Positions 19,261 through 27,967 are shown, numbered from the stretch's first letter. The stretch is 64,000 nucleotides of DNA from Lewinella sp050633125 (GCF_050633125.1 NZ_JBOEFX010000091.1:1-64000), one strand, 5' to 3'. Notes: generated from the sequence alone by a model not told the origin. Numbers and translations: made by a program.

Positions 19261-19878
19261 TTTGACAGTTTATTTTTACTGTCCTGCTGTTGGTGTATCC
19301 ACCTTTTTAACTTTAGTCGGCCATTTTGTAAATGGCTTTTGACTTCCCTTAAGCTGAAGCCCGTTGTACTTGCAATCTCTTGATAGGATTGATATTCGTA
19401 CAAAAATAAATTTAGGCATTTCTGCTGAGGATTGGTCAAATCTGCAATTCCATTTTCTAATAATTCATCCTGGGCAATTTCTTCGGTGTACCAAAAACGA
19501 CGGAAAGCCTCATTGACCATAAAGCCATCTTCNNTGCCTTTGAGCTTCTTGCCAACGAAGCAAATTGGTGCGTGCTTTGGCTTGCCGCCGAATAAAACGG
19601 AAGCATTCATGCCGAGTCATCGTAAAAAGCCAGTGATCAAAGCGTTCAATTGTGGTCTTCGGCAAAACGCCATAAGCTTTTTGAAAAATGCTCAACGTTA
19701 GGTCTTTGCTATCCTCTCGGTGGGCCGTTAGGTTTAGGCACAAGCCAAAAATCAAAGAATGATAGCGCTCGAAAAGCTCATCGAAATAAGCATCGCTGCC
19801 CGATTGCTGAAAGCGTTTTACCAATTCAACATCATCATACTGCTTCAACCTGCGCCGCCAGAGCCCCCGCCCTATCAT
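19257..19878 (-). CDS. ECF-type RNA polymerase sigma factor, interrupted by an assembly scar
   Basis: About 207 aa after merging across the 'nn' at 19533-19534. Region 2 is clear ('YFDELFERYHSLIFGLCL', 'FDHWLFTMTRHECFRFIR'), and region 4 is a helix-turn-helix ('LFLYEYQSYQEIASTTGFS' then 'REVKSHLQNGRLKLKRWI'). It directs RNA polymerase to a specific regulon and is overlapped by the anti-sigma gene downstream. The upstream region is lost in a repeat and N gap, so its promoter cannot be read. Confidence 0.85.
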
Positions 19879-19896
19879 CTTTTATTGATTAAGGAA

Positions 19897-20009
19897 CAGC
19901 ACGAAAATANNNNNNNNNNNNNNNNNNNNNNNNNNNNNNNNNNNNTCATTTAAAGTGTTTTAACTATCTGAAAAACCTAAGAAAAATCGTATTTTCTTTT
20001 CTGCGCAAT
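19897..20009 (-). repeat. Long-palindrome repeat, copy 4 (holds the N gap)
   Basis: Both ends match the other copies: 'cagcacgaaaata' on the left and 'ctgcgcaat' on the right. The readable 64 bases align with the copies at 21790, 29552 and 32733. The total of 113 bp, Ns included, fits the usual length. The last ~10 codons and the stop of dinB lie inside it. Confidence 0.8.
19910..19945. other. Assembly gap (36 Ns)
   Basis: An unread run inside the central part of a long palindromic repeat. A self-complementary hairpin is a likely cause of the failed read. Confidence 0.95.
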
Positions 20010-20531
20010 ATTAATGTAGCGTTCCCGCAAAATTTGCAAATGATGGCGTTCATGGCCGGCAATCATGTACACCATACCTCGAGCACTACATGGCTGGTCT
20101 TTGGCTTCGCCAATGGTATTAAGTGCTTCTTCATCAAGGTTTTGGAAAAAAGCAATCGTTGCAGCTCTGAGGGCTTGGTACTCCGCCAAAATATCATCTC
20201 CCATTCGCTTATTGGCACGTGATACCGGTACATAGGCATTATGATCAAACCCAGGAAGAGACGTCTTATCCCCACGAGCGGCCGACAGCCCACGGTAGGT
20301 AAACACTCGCTCGGCATCCATCAAGTGTACCAACATTTCCTTGATGGTCCATTTATCTTCAGCGTAACGGTAATTCCACGCTTCGTCTGTCAATGGCTGG
20401 ACTAATGCGACTACTTCTTTTAATCCTTCGGCTAAGAAGTCCAGCACCTTACCATCATCAGGTACATGCTTGATGTATACAGATGCCCAATCGGGGTGTT
20501 GATCGGAAGTAGGTTTGAGGATAGTTTTCAT
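19977..20531 (-). CDS. DinB-family four-helix metal-binding protein
   Basis: 184 aa. Matches the DinB superfamily: 'WTIKEMLVHLMDAERVFTYR' with His69, and 'AGHERHHLQILRERY' with His160 and His164, which would bind a divalent metal. These proteins are often thiol-S-transferase-like or of unknown substrate. It is monocistronic and transcribed away from the 20803 gene. The final ~10 residues ('NIAQKRKYDFS') and the stop codon come from an inserted palindromic repeat, so the original C-terminus may have been slightly different. Confidence 0.85.
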   Translation of the reverse strand: MKTILKPTSDQHPDWASVYIKHVPDDGKVLDFLAEGLKEVVALVQPLTDEAWNYRYAEDKWTIKEMLVHLMDAERVFTYRGLSAARGDKTSLPGFDHNAYVPVSRANKRMGDDILAEYQALRAATIAFFQNLDEEALNTIGEAKDQPCSARGMVYMIAGHERHHLQILRERYINIAQKRKYDFS

Positions 20532-20547
20532 AATTGTTTATTTTTTT

Positions 20548-20692
20548 GTGCTCTTCCGATAAAATCGGAATCACGGTGGTGCCGACTACGTCGGCGGTAG
20601 CCGCGCTACCCGCGAGCTTTAGCGAGCACTACCGCGAGCGTAAGTGAACACTCCTTACCAAGCTTGGAAACTAAACACCAAAGCTTAAAGCC
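20548..20692. repeat. GC-rich mosaic palindromic repeat, copy 1
   Basis: A chain of small palindromes: 'ttccgataaaatcggaa', 'gccgactacgtcggc', and 'cgcgagctttagcgagca'. It is shared nearly verbatim with the copies at 23958 and 35339. The trailing 'ccaagcttgg...ccaaagctta' stretch is also present in copy 2. It sits between the divergent dinB and 20803 genes. Confidence 0.85.
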
Positions 20693-20792
20693 AACAAATT
20701 AAACTTGGTAAGCCGCTAAAATTAAGTCTTTCTAATAAATAAATTCGCCCCCTACTTGATTCTTAATAAAAAAACGACTTACTTTGCATTTC

Positions 20793-20802
20793 AAAGTACT
20801 TT
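20793..20802. promoter_or_regulatory. Putative operator AAAGTACTTT
   Basis: A perfect 10-bp palindrome touching the ATG at 20803. The same palindrome occurs 3 bp before the ATG at 21937. A near -7 box (TTACTTTG, 20779-20786) lies just upstream. It is a candidate site for the winged-helix regulator encoded between the two genes. Confidence 0.5.
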
Positions 20803-21456
20803 ATGAGTCAATATCCTCACCAGCCATTAGATCAATTACGCGATATCCATCGGATGATGGAACGCACCAGTAAATTTATTGGTCTGAGTGGTTTATCAGG
20901 AGTAGGCGCAGGTATTTTTGCCTTGGCCGGAGCCGTAATGGCCCACTGGTATTTGGTAGCAGGAGGCCTTGATGGTTACGGACCGTCGCTACACTACTGG
21001 CCCAACCAGCCACATCCTTGGGGATGGTCGCCACTAACTTTTTACATTTTAGACGCAGGCTTTGTACTTGCAGGTGCCCTCACTAGTGGCATTTACTTTA
21101 CCACTAGGCGTGCTCATCGCAAAGGCCAAGCCATCTGGGATGCCCTCACCCAGCGGCTTTTACTTCATTTGGCGATACCGCTTGTCGCAGGAGGCATTTT
21201 TTGTCTAGCCCTGTTTTTTCACGGTTATTTGGGGCTTGTTGGCCCTGCAACCCTTATTTTTTATGGATTAGCACTCGTAAATGGCAGTAAATTTACCCTT
21301 CAGGATGTTTACTACTTGGGGCTATGCGAAATTGCACTGGGTTGTATTGGTGTATTTTTCATCGGCTGGGGATTATTACTTTGGGCCATTGGCTTTGGGG
21401 TTTTGCACATTGTTTATGGCATCATGATGTATTTGAAATACGAACAAGGAACATGA
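20803..21456 (+). CDS. Multi-pass membrane protein of unknown function
   Basis: 217 aa. About five to six membrane segments are visible (around residues 28-50, 78-100, 120-143, 146-160, 170-190 and 190-210), with a His/Trp/Pro-rich loop at 62-75. The N-terminus is soluble ('LDQLRDIHRMMERTSKFIGL'). No catalytic motif is recognised. The stop overlaps the start of the winged-helix regulator (ATGA), so the pair is translationally coupled. This coupling and the shared operator suggest a sensor or transporter-like partner of the regulator. Confidence 0.7.
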   Translation: MSQYPHQPLDQLRDIHRMMERTSKFIGLSGLSGVGAGIFALAGAVMAHWYLVAGGLDGYGPSLHYWPNQPHPWGWSPLTFYILDAGFVLAGALTSGIYFTTRRAHRKGQAIWDALTQRLLLHLAIPLVAGGIFCLALFFHGYLGLVGPATLIFYGLALVNGSKFTLQDVYYLGLCEIALGCIGVFFIGWGLLLWAIGFGVLHIVYGIMMYLKYEQGT

Positions 21457-21758
21457 AAGAGCTCATCACACATCTACGGAAAGCTTTCGACCACCGGGTA
21501 CGCCTAGGGGTTATGTCGATGTTGATGGTCACAGAATGGGTCGATTTCACCCACCTCAGGGATAACCTTGAAGTCAGTGACGGCAATTTGGCCAGTCACC
21601 TGAAAGCTTTAGACAAAGAAGGCTACATAGAACTTCGTAAACAATTTATCGGCCGTAGGCCCAATACCAGTTACAAGGTTACAGAAAAAGGCCGGATTGC
21701 TTTTTTAGATCACTTAGCCTATCTGGAAAAAATTATTAATCTACAAAAGGGAGATTAG
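21453..21758 (+). CDS. Winged-helix transcriptional regulator (HTH_34/ArsR-like)
   Basis: 101 aa from the ATG at 21453 that overlaps the previous stop. The wHTH is clear: 'FTHLRDNLEVSDGNLASHLKAL' (recognition helix) and 'GYIELRKQFIGRRPNTSYKV' (wing), then a C-terminal dimer helix. The family acts as a dimeric repressor on short palindromes; AAAGTACTTT at 20793 and 21924 is the natural candidate site. It is followed by a long-palindrome repeat, then the DUF4173 gene. Confidence 0.85.
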   Translation: MKELITHLRKAFDHRVRLGVMSMLMVTEWVDFTHLRDNLEVSDGNLASHLKALDKEGYIELRKQFIGRRPNTSYKVTEKGRIAFLDHLAYLEKIINLQKGD

Positions 21759-21789
21759 AAATAGACATTATCTATTTTTTATCCATTGC

Positions 21790-21904
21790 ATTGTGCAAAA
21801 AACAGATTGAGCCTTCCTTGAGGTTTTTGAAATAGTTGATACGCTTGAAGTTAATCGCTTAGCCATCTATTCCAAAAACGAATGCTCAATTCATTTTTGT
21901 GCTG
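21790..21904 (+). repeat. Long-palindrome repeat, copy 1
   Basis: About 115 bp with ends 'attgtgcaaaaaacagattga' and 'tcatttttgtgctg', which are mutually complementary. The interior continues to pair imperfectly to the centre ('ggtttttgaaatag' with 'ctattccaaaaacg'). It lies between the regulator and DUF4173 genes. Confidence 0.85.
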
Positions 21905-21909
21905 CCTTT

Positions 21910-21933
21910 TAACTTTGAAAAACAAAGTACTTT
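21910..21933 (+). promoter_or_regulatory. -7 box plus putative operator before the DUF4173 gene
   Basis: TAACTTTG (21910-21917) is a perfect Bacteroidota -7 element. AAAGTACTTT (21924-21933) follows it, 3 bp before the start codon. The same palindrome precedes the 20803 gene. A -33 TTTG at ordinary spacing is not evident. Confidence 0.5.
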
Positions 21934-21936
21934 TAG

Positions 21937-23394
21937 ATGAAGAAATCATTGCTTATTATCCTGCTAGCCATCTGGTGGCATCTGCTCATATGGGAAGCTC
22001 AATTAGGCTTAAATGTGCTGCTCTTTAGTGTATCTATTACAGCGGTAATTCCCTGGGCCAAGCCAAAAGCCTTTGCTCGATCAGAAGTAAAATACCTCTT
22101 AGCTGCTTGGTGCCTATCCGCTTTTTGGGTCTTTTGGCACAACTCCTCGCTAAGCATGGTCGTTTATTGGCTCTTTGGCTTTATTACGCTGGGTTACCTT
22201 CAAGAAATCCAGGTGCGTTTTTGGGTCTTTGGTATCCTCGAAAGCATTCGAGCCTTATTCGGCGGGTGGTGGCTCAGTATCCGTCACTTGGGAGAACAAT
22301 TAGGCGATAAGCATTCCTTTTTGCCCTCCTGGCGAAAGGTGCGCCTGCTCCTACTACCTATTTTGATCGTACCTCCGTTTTACTTGATTTATAGTCAAGC
22401 CAATACGGCATTAGGTGCTTTTAATGACAAACTATTAGAATGGGCGGGCGCCTTATTCCAGCTGGATATTGACTGGTCTCGCTTTTTTGTTTTCCTTCTA
22501 GGATGGGCATTTATAGCTGCATTTTTGGGATACCGAACAGGAGTCGCACCACTGCATAAATGGGTCGCCAATTGGGTTTATCCATTGGAGCGACAACGGA
22601 AAAGAGTTTGGCCTGCTAGGACGATGGCCCTGAAACAAGAATACCAAAGCGCGTTGCTCACGTTCACCGCATTAAATGTCCTTCTTGGCATCATCAATCT
22701 ACTGGATATTGTCTTCGTTTGGTTTTCTCGCCAAGAACGCACCGCAAGTGAATTGAGCGCCTATGTTCACGAAGGAACCTGGCTATTGATCTTCTCTATT
22801 GTATTGGCAATGCTGGTTGTGCTAGGCTTTTTCCGGGCGAACCTCAACTTCTTTACCAACAACCAACGCCTTCGGCAGTTGGCCTATTTATGGTTAGGAC
22901 AGAATGCCTTTCTGGCGTTGTCAGTAGGGGTTAGAAATGGCCATTACATCCATCATTACGCCTTGGCCCATGGCCGAATTACGGTCGTATTCTTCCTGGC
23001 ATTGGTACTATTTGGTTTGTTTACGATGTACTTAAAAGTCAAAGGCCCGAAGACCATTTACTTTCTACTCCAAACCAATGCCACTGCCGTAATGATTGCC
23101 CTACTCCTTGCAGCTAGTGTCAATTGGGACAAACTCATTACGCGCTACAACCTAAATCAGGAAAACCCTGATATCCACCATCTAGTAAATCGATTAGACA
23201 ATAACCTCACTCCATTACTAAATACCGCCCAAGGCAACACGATGCTGTCCGATAAACTACGGATCAATTCACTTACCCGTCGAGGAAATCGACTGGAAAG
23301 CGATTGGAAAAACAAAGACTGGCGCAGCTGGAATTGGAGTGAATACCGACAGTACCAGCAATGGCAGGAGTATCAAAAAACATTAAACAACTAG
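21937..23394 (+). CDS. DUF4173-type integral membrane protein
   Basis: 485 aa with about ten membrane segments. The C-terminal half carries the family pattern 'LLTFTALNVLLGIINLLDI', 'HEGTWLLIFSIVLAMLVV', 'FFRANLNFF' and 'LGQNAFLALSVGVRN'. The cytosolic tail is Asn/Asp/Trp-rich. Function is unknown; the gene often sits beside small winged-helix regulators, as here. The shared AAAGTACTTT site suggests joint regulation with the 20803-21758 pair. Confidence 0.75.
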   Translation: MKKSLLIILLAIWWHLLIWEAQLGLNVLLFSVSITAVIPWAKPKAFARSEVKYLLAAWCLSAFWVFWHNSSLSMVVYWLFGFITLGYLQEIQVRFWVFGILESIRALFGGWWLSIRHLGEQLGDKHSFLPSWRKVRLLLLPILIVPPFYLIYSQANTALGAFNDKLLEWAGALFQLDIDWSRFFVFLLGWAFIAAFLGYRTGVAPLHKWVANWVYPLERQRKRVWPARTMALKQEYQSALLTFTALNVLLGIINLLDIVFVWFSRQERTASELSAYVHEGTWLLIFSIVLAMLVVLGFFRANLNFFTNNQRLRQLAYLWLGQNAFLALSVGVRNGHYIHHYALAHGRITVVFFLALVLFGLFTMYLKVKGPKTIYFLLQTNATAVMIALLLAASVNWDKLITRYNLNQENPDIHHLVNRLDNNLTPLLNTAQGNTMLSDKLRINSLTRRGNRLESDWKNKDWRSWNWSEYRQYQQWQEYQKTLNN

Positions 23395-23433
23395 ACTCGG
23401 CTTCCTAAAAGTCCAGTTACAAACTTCAATATC

Positions 23434-23955
23434 ATGTCTACCCTCTCTGTACGGCTTCCGCTCTATGGGCTTCGGAGCCAGTTTCTCCATTTTATGTATG
23501 AAAAAACATACCCTATCTACGCGCGTATTTCTGCTCGGTCGCGCCCGCAGTGGCAACTCAACCGGGATGATTTGCTACAACTTCCTCCGGGAAGTCTTGG
23601 CCAGCGGGTAGGTCAATTCCTAACAAGTAATCAACTTGATCTTCTTCCTGGTTTTGAAAATCATGACGTTTTCCATGTGATGCTGGAATATGGCCTCACC
23701 GCGCCCGAGGAAGTAGAGTTGCAATGGTGCTTATTGGGTAATGGTAAACGAAGCGCTTACGCATTCTTGGCCGCCTTTACGGGTGCAGCTTTCTTTCCTG
23801 AATACTGGGGGCGGCTTCGGCGTGCATTCCAAAAAGGGCGACAATTACGCACCTTCCACCATTGGTATTATGAGTACTTACTACGCGAAAACCTTGTTGG
23901 TTTACAGGATTTCCTAGCTGGTGGTGAGTTGCAGGCAGAGGGGGCGGAGTATTAA
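23434..23955 (+). CDS. Coq4-family protein
   Basis: 173 aa. Contains H77-D78-x-x-H81-x11-E93 ('HDVFHVMLEYGLTAPEE'), the metal-binding motif of COQ4, followed by 'LLGNGKRSAYAFLAAFTG'. In eukaryotes COQ4 works in ubiquinone synthesis. Bacteroidota generally use menaquinone, so the role here is uncertain: possibly a lipid-binding scaffold. It starts 39 bp after the DUF4173 gene and may share its transcript. A GC-rich repeat begins right after the stop. Confidence 0.65.
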   Translation: MSTLSVRLPLYGLRSQFLHFMYEKTYPIYARISARSRPQWQLNRDDLLQLPPGSLGQRVGQFLTSNQLDLLPGFENHDVFHVMLEYGLTAPEEVELQWCLLGNGKRSAYAFLAAFTGAAFFPEYWGRLRRAFQKGRQLRTFHHWYYEYLLRENLVGLQDFLAGGELQAEGAEY

Positions 23956-23957
23956 GC

Positions 23958-24158
23958 GTGTGTTCGCTCGCGCTCACGGGAGTGCTCTTCCGGTTCTCGG
24001 AATCACGGTGGTGCTACCCTGCGCTTGCAGTGGTGCCAACTACGTCGGCGGTAGCCGCGTTACCCGCGAGCTTTAGCGAGCACTGCCTAGAGGAACGAGC
24101 ACCACCGCAAGCGTGAGCGAACACTGCTTTCCAAGCGTAGAACCCAAAGCTTAGCTTT
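23958..24158. repeat. GC-rich mosaic palindromic repeat, copy 2
   Basis: Begins 2 bp after the stop of the Coq4-like gene. It shares the 'ctacgtcggcggtagccgcg' core and 'cccgcgagctttagcgagca' with copies 1 and 3. Its outer arms 'gttcgctcgcgctcacgg' and 'ccgcaagcgtgagcgaac' pair. The tail 'ccaagcg...ccaaagcttag' is also in copy 1. Confidence 0.85.
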
Positions 24159-24195
24159 ACGAAAAAGTATTCTTTAACCCAAAAAACCACCAAAA

Positions 24196-24888
24196 ATGAA
24201 ATCATTCCTCCAGCATTTTTTCCACAAAGAACGCGCACTCCTACTTTTAAGCCTGCTGGCTTCAGGTCTCGTTTTTTTTCGAATCTTTTATCTACAAGAA
24301 GGAGATATTGAAAGCTATTCAACCTTGCGAACATGGCCACGTTTACGGTTCCTCTTCCTCGGTTGGAACCTGATACTCGCATGGGTTCCACTGGGGCTCT
24401 TGTACCTTCTTCCGTACATACCTCGTAAACGATGGATACAAGGAGGAATTCTAGCCGCATGGTTATTATTCTTCCCAAATGCGCCTTACCTCATGACTGA
24501 TTTGATTCATCTGAGGGTTCGGCCGGGTATCCCTTTATGGTTTGATGCCTTGTTGCTGTTTACTTTTGCTTACTTGGGCTTAGTCCTGGGGATTCGTGCG
24601 CTGGAAGGGTTACGTAGCTACTTGCGCGAGCATTATTCCAATAGATGGGCTAATTCGTTTACAATCAGCACGCTGCTACTTAGTGGCCTGGGAATCTACC
24701 TCGGCCGCGTACTTCGCTGGAATAGTTGGGACGCTCTACTGCATCCACAGGGACCTATACTGGACACCCTGGCATTGGTGCATTCTCCTTTACAAAATGG
24801 TGAAGCGTGGTTAATGATCCTTTTATTCACACTGGTATTTAGTACGATCTATTGGAGTCAGCGTGGTCAGTTTCGCAAGACGTTCTAA
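24196..24888 (+). CDS. DUF1361 membrane protein
   Basis: 230 aa with six to seven membrane segments and the DUF1361 signatures 'FLGWNLILAWVPLGLLYL', 'LLFFPNAPYLMTDLIHL' and 'GIYLGRVLRWNSWDAL'. Conserved Asp, Asn and Arg in these loops suggest a buried polar site, but no reaction is known. It stands alone, with repeat copy 2 before it and a clean terminator after it. Confidence 0.85.
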   Translation: MKSFLQHFFHKERALLLLSLLASGLVFFRIFYLQEGDIESYSTLRTWPRLRFLFLGWNLILAWVPLGLLYLLPYIPRKRWIQGGILAAWLLFFPNAPYLMTDLIHLRVRPGIPLWFDALLLFTFAYLGLVLGIRALEGLRSYLREHYSNRWANSFTISTLLLSGLGIYLGRVLRWNSWDALLHPQGPILDTLALVHSPLQNGEAWLMILLFTLVFSTIYWSQRGQFRKTF

Positions 24889-24893
24889 ATAAA

Positions 24894-24921
24894 AAAGCCC
24901 CGAACATAATGTCGGGGCTTT
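24894..24921. terminator. Terminator between DUF1361 and acyl-CoA dehydrogenase genes
   Basis: AAAGCCCCGA pairs perfectly with TCGGGGCTTT around an 8-base loop. It lies 5 bp after the DUF1361 stop and 34 bp from the stop of the converging gene, so it can serve both. Confidence 0.9.
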
Positions 24922-24955
24922 CCTTAAAGCGACTATTTGACCTAAAGTCTATTTC

Positions 24956-26758
24956 TTAAAAAGCGTACTGATTAGCTGTTATCAAAGCCTCAGCAACCTG
25001 ACGACGCTCTTTCATTACATTCACTGGCGGATACTTCGTAAAGCGCTTGATTCCCATTAGGAAGGTGCGCAGCAAATCGCCTTCTGCGAAGGAAGCTACC
25101 GCGTCAGATGCTTCCTTATTGATTCGTGCTGTAGCATCGTGCATTAACACTTTCAAGATTGAATCGTACACTTCCTGAGCTTGCGGCTTATTGTCCATCG
25201 TTGCCAGTTTTTGTACGCGTAGCAGTGTACTTTCTGCCTGAAATACATCCAGTAGGATGTTGGCCAGGTTCATGACAATCTCTTGATCCTTTTTCAGGTT
25301 CAGTTTACCTTCCATCTGCATTTTACCTGCAGCACCAGCTACCATCAACAGAATTTTTTTGAATTCTGATACCGCTTTCACTTCTTGCCCATAAGGACCT
25401 TCTGGCTGCTCCATTGAAGGCATACTCGCCAATTCTTTCTGCACTGCCCAAGCTGGACCTACCATATCGAAAGCACCAGCCATTCCCCGACGGAAAAACA
25501 TATCCACAGACAGTAAACGGTTAATTTCATTGGTACCCTCGTAGATGCGATTGATCCGGCTATCGCGGTAAGCACGTGCTGCGGTGCCTTCCTCAGAGTA
25601 GCCCATTCCGCCGTGAATCTGTAGATTTTCATCTACAATATAATCCAGTGCCTCAGAACCAATCACCTTAAGTAAAGCACACTCAATGGCATACTCTTCA
25701 GCAGCCTGCAATTTGGCTTCACCAAAACCGATGCCTTCTTTTTTAAGATTTTCGTTCCAGTCCTGCATCAACTGGCTCGTGCGATATAGAGAACTTTCAC
25801 TTGCAAATACCCGAATAGCTTGCTCTCCTAACTTATACTTAATAGCTCCAAAATTAGAAATAGGCTGCTTAAACTGGTGGCGTTCGTTAGCGTAGTTAAC
25901 AGACCTCGTAATGCATTCTTTCGCACCACCATTACATAAAGCATTCAATTTGAAACGCCCAACATTCAGGGTATTAAACGCAATAAGGTGACCTTTACCA
26001 ATCTCTCCCAAAACATTGTCTACAGGAATTTTCGCGTCTTCGAAGAAAACCTGCCGGGTAGATGATCCTTTGATCCCCAACTTAGCTTCTTCTGCTCCAA
26101 GAGACAATCCTTCACTATCACGAGGCACAATGAAGCCGGTAAATTTGTCGCCGTCAATCTGTGCAAATACGATAAAGATATCCGCAAAGCCAGCGTTAGA
26201 AATCCACATCTTCTGGCCATTCAAAACGTAATGCTTACCATCTTCTGTCAGGTCGGCACGCGTTTTAGCAGCAAGTGCATCAGAACCAGACCCCGGCTCG
26301 GTGAGACAGTAGGCAGCTTTTAACTCTCCACTAATCAAGCGAGGCAAGAATGTCTCTTTCTGCTGATCTGTACCAAAATATAAAATTGGCAACATGCCAA
26401 TGCCAGTATGCGCAGCATAAGAAACCGTAAACGCTCCGGAAGGGCCCATTGCATCACAAATAAGGGTATTCGTGTTGGTATCCAAAGCCATTCCTCCATA
26501 TTCTTCGGGCATATGTGTACCCAACAAGCCTAATTCAGCTATCGTATCCAGTAAGGTTACAGCAATATTGTCCTCTTGCTTTTCCAGTTTTTCACTATTG
26601 GGAAAAATATGGCCCTCAACAAAATCACGAACCATGTCGCGGATCATCCGCTGCTCTTCATTGAATTCTTCAGGAATAAAAATCTCTTCAGGACGGGTAT
26701 CTCTTACCAGGAATTCTCCGCCACGAAGTGTTTTTTCGGAGGTTGCTACTTCAGCCAT
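24956..26758 (-). CDS. Acyl-CoA dehydrogenase (long form)
   Basis: 600 aa: the ~400-aa ACAD core plus a ~180-aa C-terminal helical extension, as in VLCAD/ACAD9-like and Bacteroidota enzymes. It carries 'AYCLTEPGSGSDALAAKT' (FAD/substrate site), 'WISNAGFADIFIVFA', 'ERHQFKQPISNF', 'QIHGGMGYSEEG' and the catalytic base Glu407 in 'RIYEGTNEINRL'. It oxidises acyl-CoA to enoyl-CoA, passing electrons to ETF. It is monocistronic. A TAAATTTG box 127 bp upstream (26885-26892) could be its -7 element. Confidence 0.93.
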   Translation of the reverse strand: MAEVATSEKTLRGGEFLVRDTRPEEIFIPEEFNEEQRMIRDMVRDFVEGHIFPNSEKLEKQEDNIAVTLLDTIAELGLLGTHMPEEYGGMALDTNTNTLICDAMGPSGAFTVSYAAHTGIGMLPILYFGTDQQKETFLPRLISGELKAAYCLTEPGSGSDALAAKTRADLTEDGKHYVLNGQKMWISNAGFADIFIVFAQIDGDKFTGFIVPRDSEGLSLGAEEAKLGIKGSSTRQVFFEDAKIPVDNVLGEIGKGHLIAFNTLNVGRFKLNALCNGGAKECITRSVNYANERHQFKQPISNFGAIKYKLGEQAIRVFASESSLYRTSQLMQDWNENLKKEGIGFGEAKLQAAEEYAIECALLKVIGSEALDYIVDENLQIHGGMGYSEEGTAARAYRDSRINRIYEGTNEINRLLSVDMFFRRGMAGAFDMVGPAWAVQKELASMPSMEQPEGPYGQEVKAVSEFKKILLMVAGAAGKMQMEGKLNLKKDQEIVMNLANILLDVFQAESTLLRVQKLATMDNKPQAQEVYDSILKVLMHDATARINKEASDAVASFAEGDLLRTFLMGIKRFTKYPPVNVMKERRQVAEALITANQYAF

Positions 26759-26820
26759 TGGTCAATTTTATTTAGTCGTTTCAAGCAAAAAAAAGAACAT
26801 GAATCCTTGAAAGGTCTTTT

Positions 26821-26861
26821 GTTACGCAAAAAACAAATGTGCCAATTTATTTTTGCGGTGC
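26821..26861. repeat. Short form of the long-palindrome repeat
   Basis: 'acgcaaaaaacaaat' and 'atttatttttgcg' are the outer arms of the long-palindrome family joined with only ~6 bases between them. It lies in the leader of the acyl-CoA dehydrogenase gene. Confidence 0.5.
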
Positions 26862-26884
26862 TTCCCTTCAGCGAAAATTCGCTA

Positions 26885-26892
26885 CAAATTTA
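26885..26892 (-). promoter_or_regulatory. Possible -7 box (TAAATTTG) for the acyl-CoA dehydrogenase gene
   Basis: A perfect TAnnTTTG on the minus strand, 127 bp before the ATG. A TTG at good -33 spacing is not convincing, so this is tentative. Confidence 0.3.
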
Positions 26893-26945
26893 AGGCTTTC
26901 TACCCACAATGTAAAGACCAATCAATCTCTTTTTGCGAAAATTCG

Positions 26946-27920
26946 CTAATTAACTGTACGCGCTAATCTAAAGCCTGTCGTAAAATTACCCTTGCCTGGT
27001 GATTTCTCTTGTCGAGAAGCACAGCGTACCTCTGGCTGAAGGTTTCTCCAGGAACCGCCTCTCACAATCCGATAACCTCCAATATCTGACCCTCGGGGAT
27101 CTTCTTTTGGTGAATCTTTATAATACTCCCCATCATAAAAATCCCAGCACCATTCCCATACGTTGCCACTCATATCATAAACCCCCAGTTCATTTGGTGA
27201 AAACTGCCCTATGGGTGCCGTATGGGCATAACCATCGTTTCGAGGAGTGGTCTTCCAACGAAAACCACATTTGGCATCACAAAAATTAGCAAATTCATCC
27301 AACAAGTGATCCGAAGAGGTGCCGGCATAGCGTTCACTAGCACGAATAGTACGGCGGGTAGTTTTCTCCGAAGCATTGCTCCAGCTGGCAGCATACTCCC
27401 ACTCTGCTTCGCTAGGCAAACGATAGCCATTCGCTTCCCAATCGGAATAAAAGACTTTCATGTCCGAGCCGTCAAAGGCTTCCTCTATCTCTACCCGGTA
27501 CACCTTGGTATAACCTTGCTGCTCACTCAGCCAATTACAATAAGCTACAGCATCATACCAGCTAACATTAATAACTGGCATTTGATCTCTCCCCCAACGT
27601 TCATCCCTGGGCAATTGACGGTTTGTAGCTGTGCAAAATCGATCATATTCGGCAAACGTAAGCTCGTATTTACCAATCTCAAAAGCACTAATCGTTACCA
27701 TGTGAGATGGCTTTTCATCGAGGCTTCCATCACCAAAATTGTCCCCCATCCGGAACGTCCCTGCGGGCACGCTAATCATCGCCGGTACAGGTCGTATTCC
27801 GGCTTCATTAGCAGTACAAAGGTTTGTAGTTGTGGCCTCAAAAACAGGACTTAAGGAAAGAAAACTTAATCCCAGAATCGTAAGCACGAAAAGGAAGGTG
27901 TAATTAAGAAGGGTATTCAT
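26946..27920 (-). CDS. Exported SUMF1/formylglycine-generating-enzyme-like protein
   Basis: 324 aa. N-terminal hydrophobic signal (residues ~5-25), then a complete FGE-sulfatase fold: 'ISVPAGTFRMGDNFGDGSLDEKP', 'MPVINVSWYDAVAYCNWLSE', 'YRLPSEAEWEYAA', 'GNVWEWCWDFYDG', 'RIVRGGSWRN' and 'TTGFRLAR'. The family includes formylglycine generators and GldJ/K-like motility lipoproteins. Here the exported single domain and lack of a sulfatase neighbour leave the substrate unknown. It is divergent from the P450 gene across 47 bp. Confidence 0.85.
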   Translation of the reverse strand: MNTLLNYTFLFVLTILGLSFLSLSPVFEATTTNLCTANEAGIRPVPAMISVPAGTFRMGDNFGDGSLDEKPSHMVTISAFEIGKYELTFAEYDRFCTATNRQLPRDERWGRDQMPVINVSWYDAVAYCNWLSEQQGYTKVYRVEIEEAFDGSDMKVFYSDWEANGYRLPSEAEWEYAASWSNASEKTTRRTIRASERYAGTSSDHLLDEFANFCDAKCGFRWKTTPRNDGYAHTAPIGQFSPNELGVYDMSGNVWEWCWDFYDGEYYKDSPKEDPRGSDIGGYRIVRGGSWRNLQPEVRCASRQEKSPGKGNFTTGFRLARTVN

Positions 27921-27967
27921 ACCAGCGTTTTTTTTTGTTTGGAAGATAAGGTATTTTTACTACCAAA

